This document shows, piece after piece, positions 63,100 through 64,000 of a stretch of 64,000 nucleotides of DNA. The notes below the pieces were generated by a model. That model was not told the origin of the DNA. It ran no database searches and saw nothing but the letters and a program-made list of their open reading frames with translations. Numbering within the stretch: the first letter of the stretch is position 1; every line of letters starts with the position of its first letter. Source of the DNA: Listeria ivanovii subsp. ivanovii (lineage in GTDB: Bacteria > Bacillota > Bacilli > Lactobacillales > Listeriaceae); contig NZ_LT906478.1 in NCBI RefSeq assembly GCF_900187025.1, forward strand, positions 728,001-792,000, written 5' to 3'. The translations under genes were made by a program, and so were the position numbers.

Positions 63100-63362
63100 T
63101 GTAAATTTATATTTTAAAAAAAGTAAAGCAAAGCTATGCAAAATAACAAAAATGATTATTTTGTATAGAATTAATTTTACAAAAATAGCGTTATTGCAAA
63201 ATTTAAATTAGGAAATGACATTTAGTATTTACTTGGTAACAGCTACAAAGTTGCTTGGCTTATTTTTTCACCATATTTTAATCTCCAACTTCTCTAGTTT
63301 AAAAGCGTGTTTTTTGATATACTAAATTGTGATGAAACAAACAAGAACGCAGGAGGAAAAAT

Positions 63363-64000
63363 ATGTCAATTACGAACTTATTAAATATTAAATATCCTAT
63401 TATTCAAGGTGCTATGGCGCAAATCGCGAAAGCTCCACTTGTTGCTGCTGTTTCGAATGCAGGCGGGCTTGGAATTATCGCTTCTGGTGGCATGAGTGCG
63501 GATATGCTCCGAGAAGAAATCCAAAAGACAAAAAGCTTAACAGATAAACCGTTTGGCGTTAATTTAATGCTAATGATGACGAATATTGCAGAATTAACGG
63601 AAGTAATTATAGAAGAAAAAATTGCTATCGTAACGACTGGTGCCGGAACGCCAAAAACCTTTATGCCGGTTTGGAAAGAAGCCGGAATTATTGTCATTCC
63701 AGTGGTTCCATCCGTTATGATTGCCAAACGGATGGAAAAAATGGGGGCAGATGCAGTGATTGCTGAAGGAACTGAAGCAGGCGGGCACGTCGGAGAAACG
63801 ACTACAATGGCGCTTTTACCACAAATTGTTGATGCAGTAACGATCCCGGTTATTGGTGCTGGAGGAATTGCTGATGGACGAGGAATCGCTGCAGCACTCT
63901 CTTTAGGGGCACAAGGTGTTCAAATTGGTACACGCTTTTTAGCAACAGAAGAATGTCCAGTTCATCCGGACTTCAAAGCCGCAGTCATTAAAGCTTCAGA
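63363..64000 (+). CDS. FabK-like enoyl-ACP reductase II / nitronate monooxygenase family (partial)
   Basis: The gene runs off the right edge; 212 residues are seen. The opening ITNLLNIKYPIIQGAMAQIA, SNAGGLGIIASGG and VVPSVMIAKRMEKMGADAVI, followed by EGTEAGGHVG, and GAGGIADGRG, match the FMN-barrel of streptococcal FabK closely, more than generic nitronate monooxygenases. FabK reduces enoyl-ACP in fatty-acid synthesis and is not blocked by triclosan. Start ATG with AGGAGG. Assignment to FabK over other FMN oxidases is by motif only. Confidence 0.75.
   Translation, partial: MSITNLLNIKYPIIQGAMAQIAKAPLVAAVSNAGGLGIIASGGMSADMLREEIQKTKSLTDKPFGVNLMLMMTNIAELTEVIIEEKIAIVTTGAGTPKTFMPVWKEAGIIVIPVVPSVMIAKRMEKMGADAVIAEGTEAGGHVGETTTMALLPQIVDAVTIPVIGAGGIADGRGIAAALSLGAQGVQIGTRFLATEECPVHPDFKAAVIKAS

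Larger units (their letters stand above)
62898..63362. other. 465-bp spacer with terminator and HTH remnant
   Basis: It holds the 12-bp terminator (62903-62935), a small HTH fragment on the minus strand (62986-63099) and AT-rich sequence without other signals. Confidence 0.6.

Noticed and set aside
1..64000. Sequence-wide homopolymer errors as the cause of all frameshifts
   Set aside because: Long core genes with many A-runs (1476-, 938- and 685-codon genes) are intact and the RpiR lesion is a substitution, although errors at individual sites remain possible.

Overview
The window is a low-GC Firmicute chromosome segment, almost certainly from a Listeria of the monocytogenes/innocua group. 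The markers are an Mpo-type mannose PTS with its sigma-54 activator ManR, a LOV-STAS blue-light receptor with its cysteine at residue 56, a second lipoate ligase, an HflXr-type ribosome-splitting GTPase behind an antibiotic-sensing leader, a lysine-riboswitch permease, an RelP-like alarmone synthetase, potABCD, and an LPXTG internalin-like protein. I cannot fix the species. No rRNA, tRNA, CRISPR array or prophage was seen. The backbone looks ordinary, and variation sits in a few accessory insertions that also hold nearly all the broken genes.

Layout. 1-2322: end of a PTS permease, a frameshifted EIIA, a frameshifted purine nucleoside phosphorylase and an intact adenosine deaminase (decaying nucleoside locus). 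2618-4408: internalin-like surface protein. 4583-7672: four-gene quinone/electrophile-type operon (two ring-cleavage/glyoxalase proteins, a carboxylesterase and a flavin reductase). 7683-9255: hflXr with promoter, 14-residue leader peptide and attenuator. 9332-16755: phosphoesterase, lipoate ligase, membrane protein, GntR regulator, YhdH-type oxidoreductase, lipid-kinase-like protein, GRAM-like protein, ROK kinase and an unknown protein. 17193-19229: AT-rich cluster of a secreted protein, a VanZ-like protein, a lipoprotein and a broken small membrane protein. 19289-25819: DUF986 protein, mpoDCBA and manR, with a sigma-54 promoter and phased upstream repeats.

26013-36824: azoreductase with an operator, amino-acid permease, a 1476-residue fused CoA-dehydratase activase/2-hydroxyacyl-CoA dehydratase-like protein behind a 16-bp palindrome, YbaK, a lipoprotein, a membrane-anchored alpha/beta hydrolase and a DUF554 protein. 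36925-46717: NAD(P)-binding protein, RarD, YceI, MarR, lysine permease with L-box riboswitch, LOV-STAS, HesB-like protein, RelP, NhaP-type antiporter and a membrane protein. 46802-51257: Xre-cupin regulator plus potABCD in one operon. 51682-55441: accessory island with an orphan lactose/cellobiose-family EIIC, an RpiR regulator with a nonsense codon and a frameshifted TIM-barrel protein. 55595-57914: alpha-carbonic anhydrase, HD hydrolase and fructokinase. 58020-61908: hssR-hssS-hrtB-hrtA-type heme-stress module with a direct-repeat box. 62199-64000: membrane protein, HTH remnant and the start of a FabK-like enoyl-ACP reductase.

The systems cover sugar sensing (ManR/Mpo), light sensing, polyamine uptake, antibiotic-induced ribosome rescue, electrophile and heme detoxification and surface adhesion. 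At least six single-base frameshifts and one in-frame stop fall only in accessory loci, while long core genes are intact. That pattern favours real gene decay over poor sequence quality.
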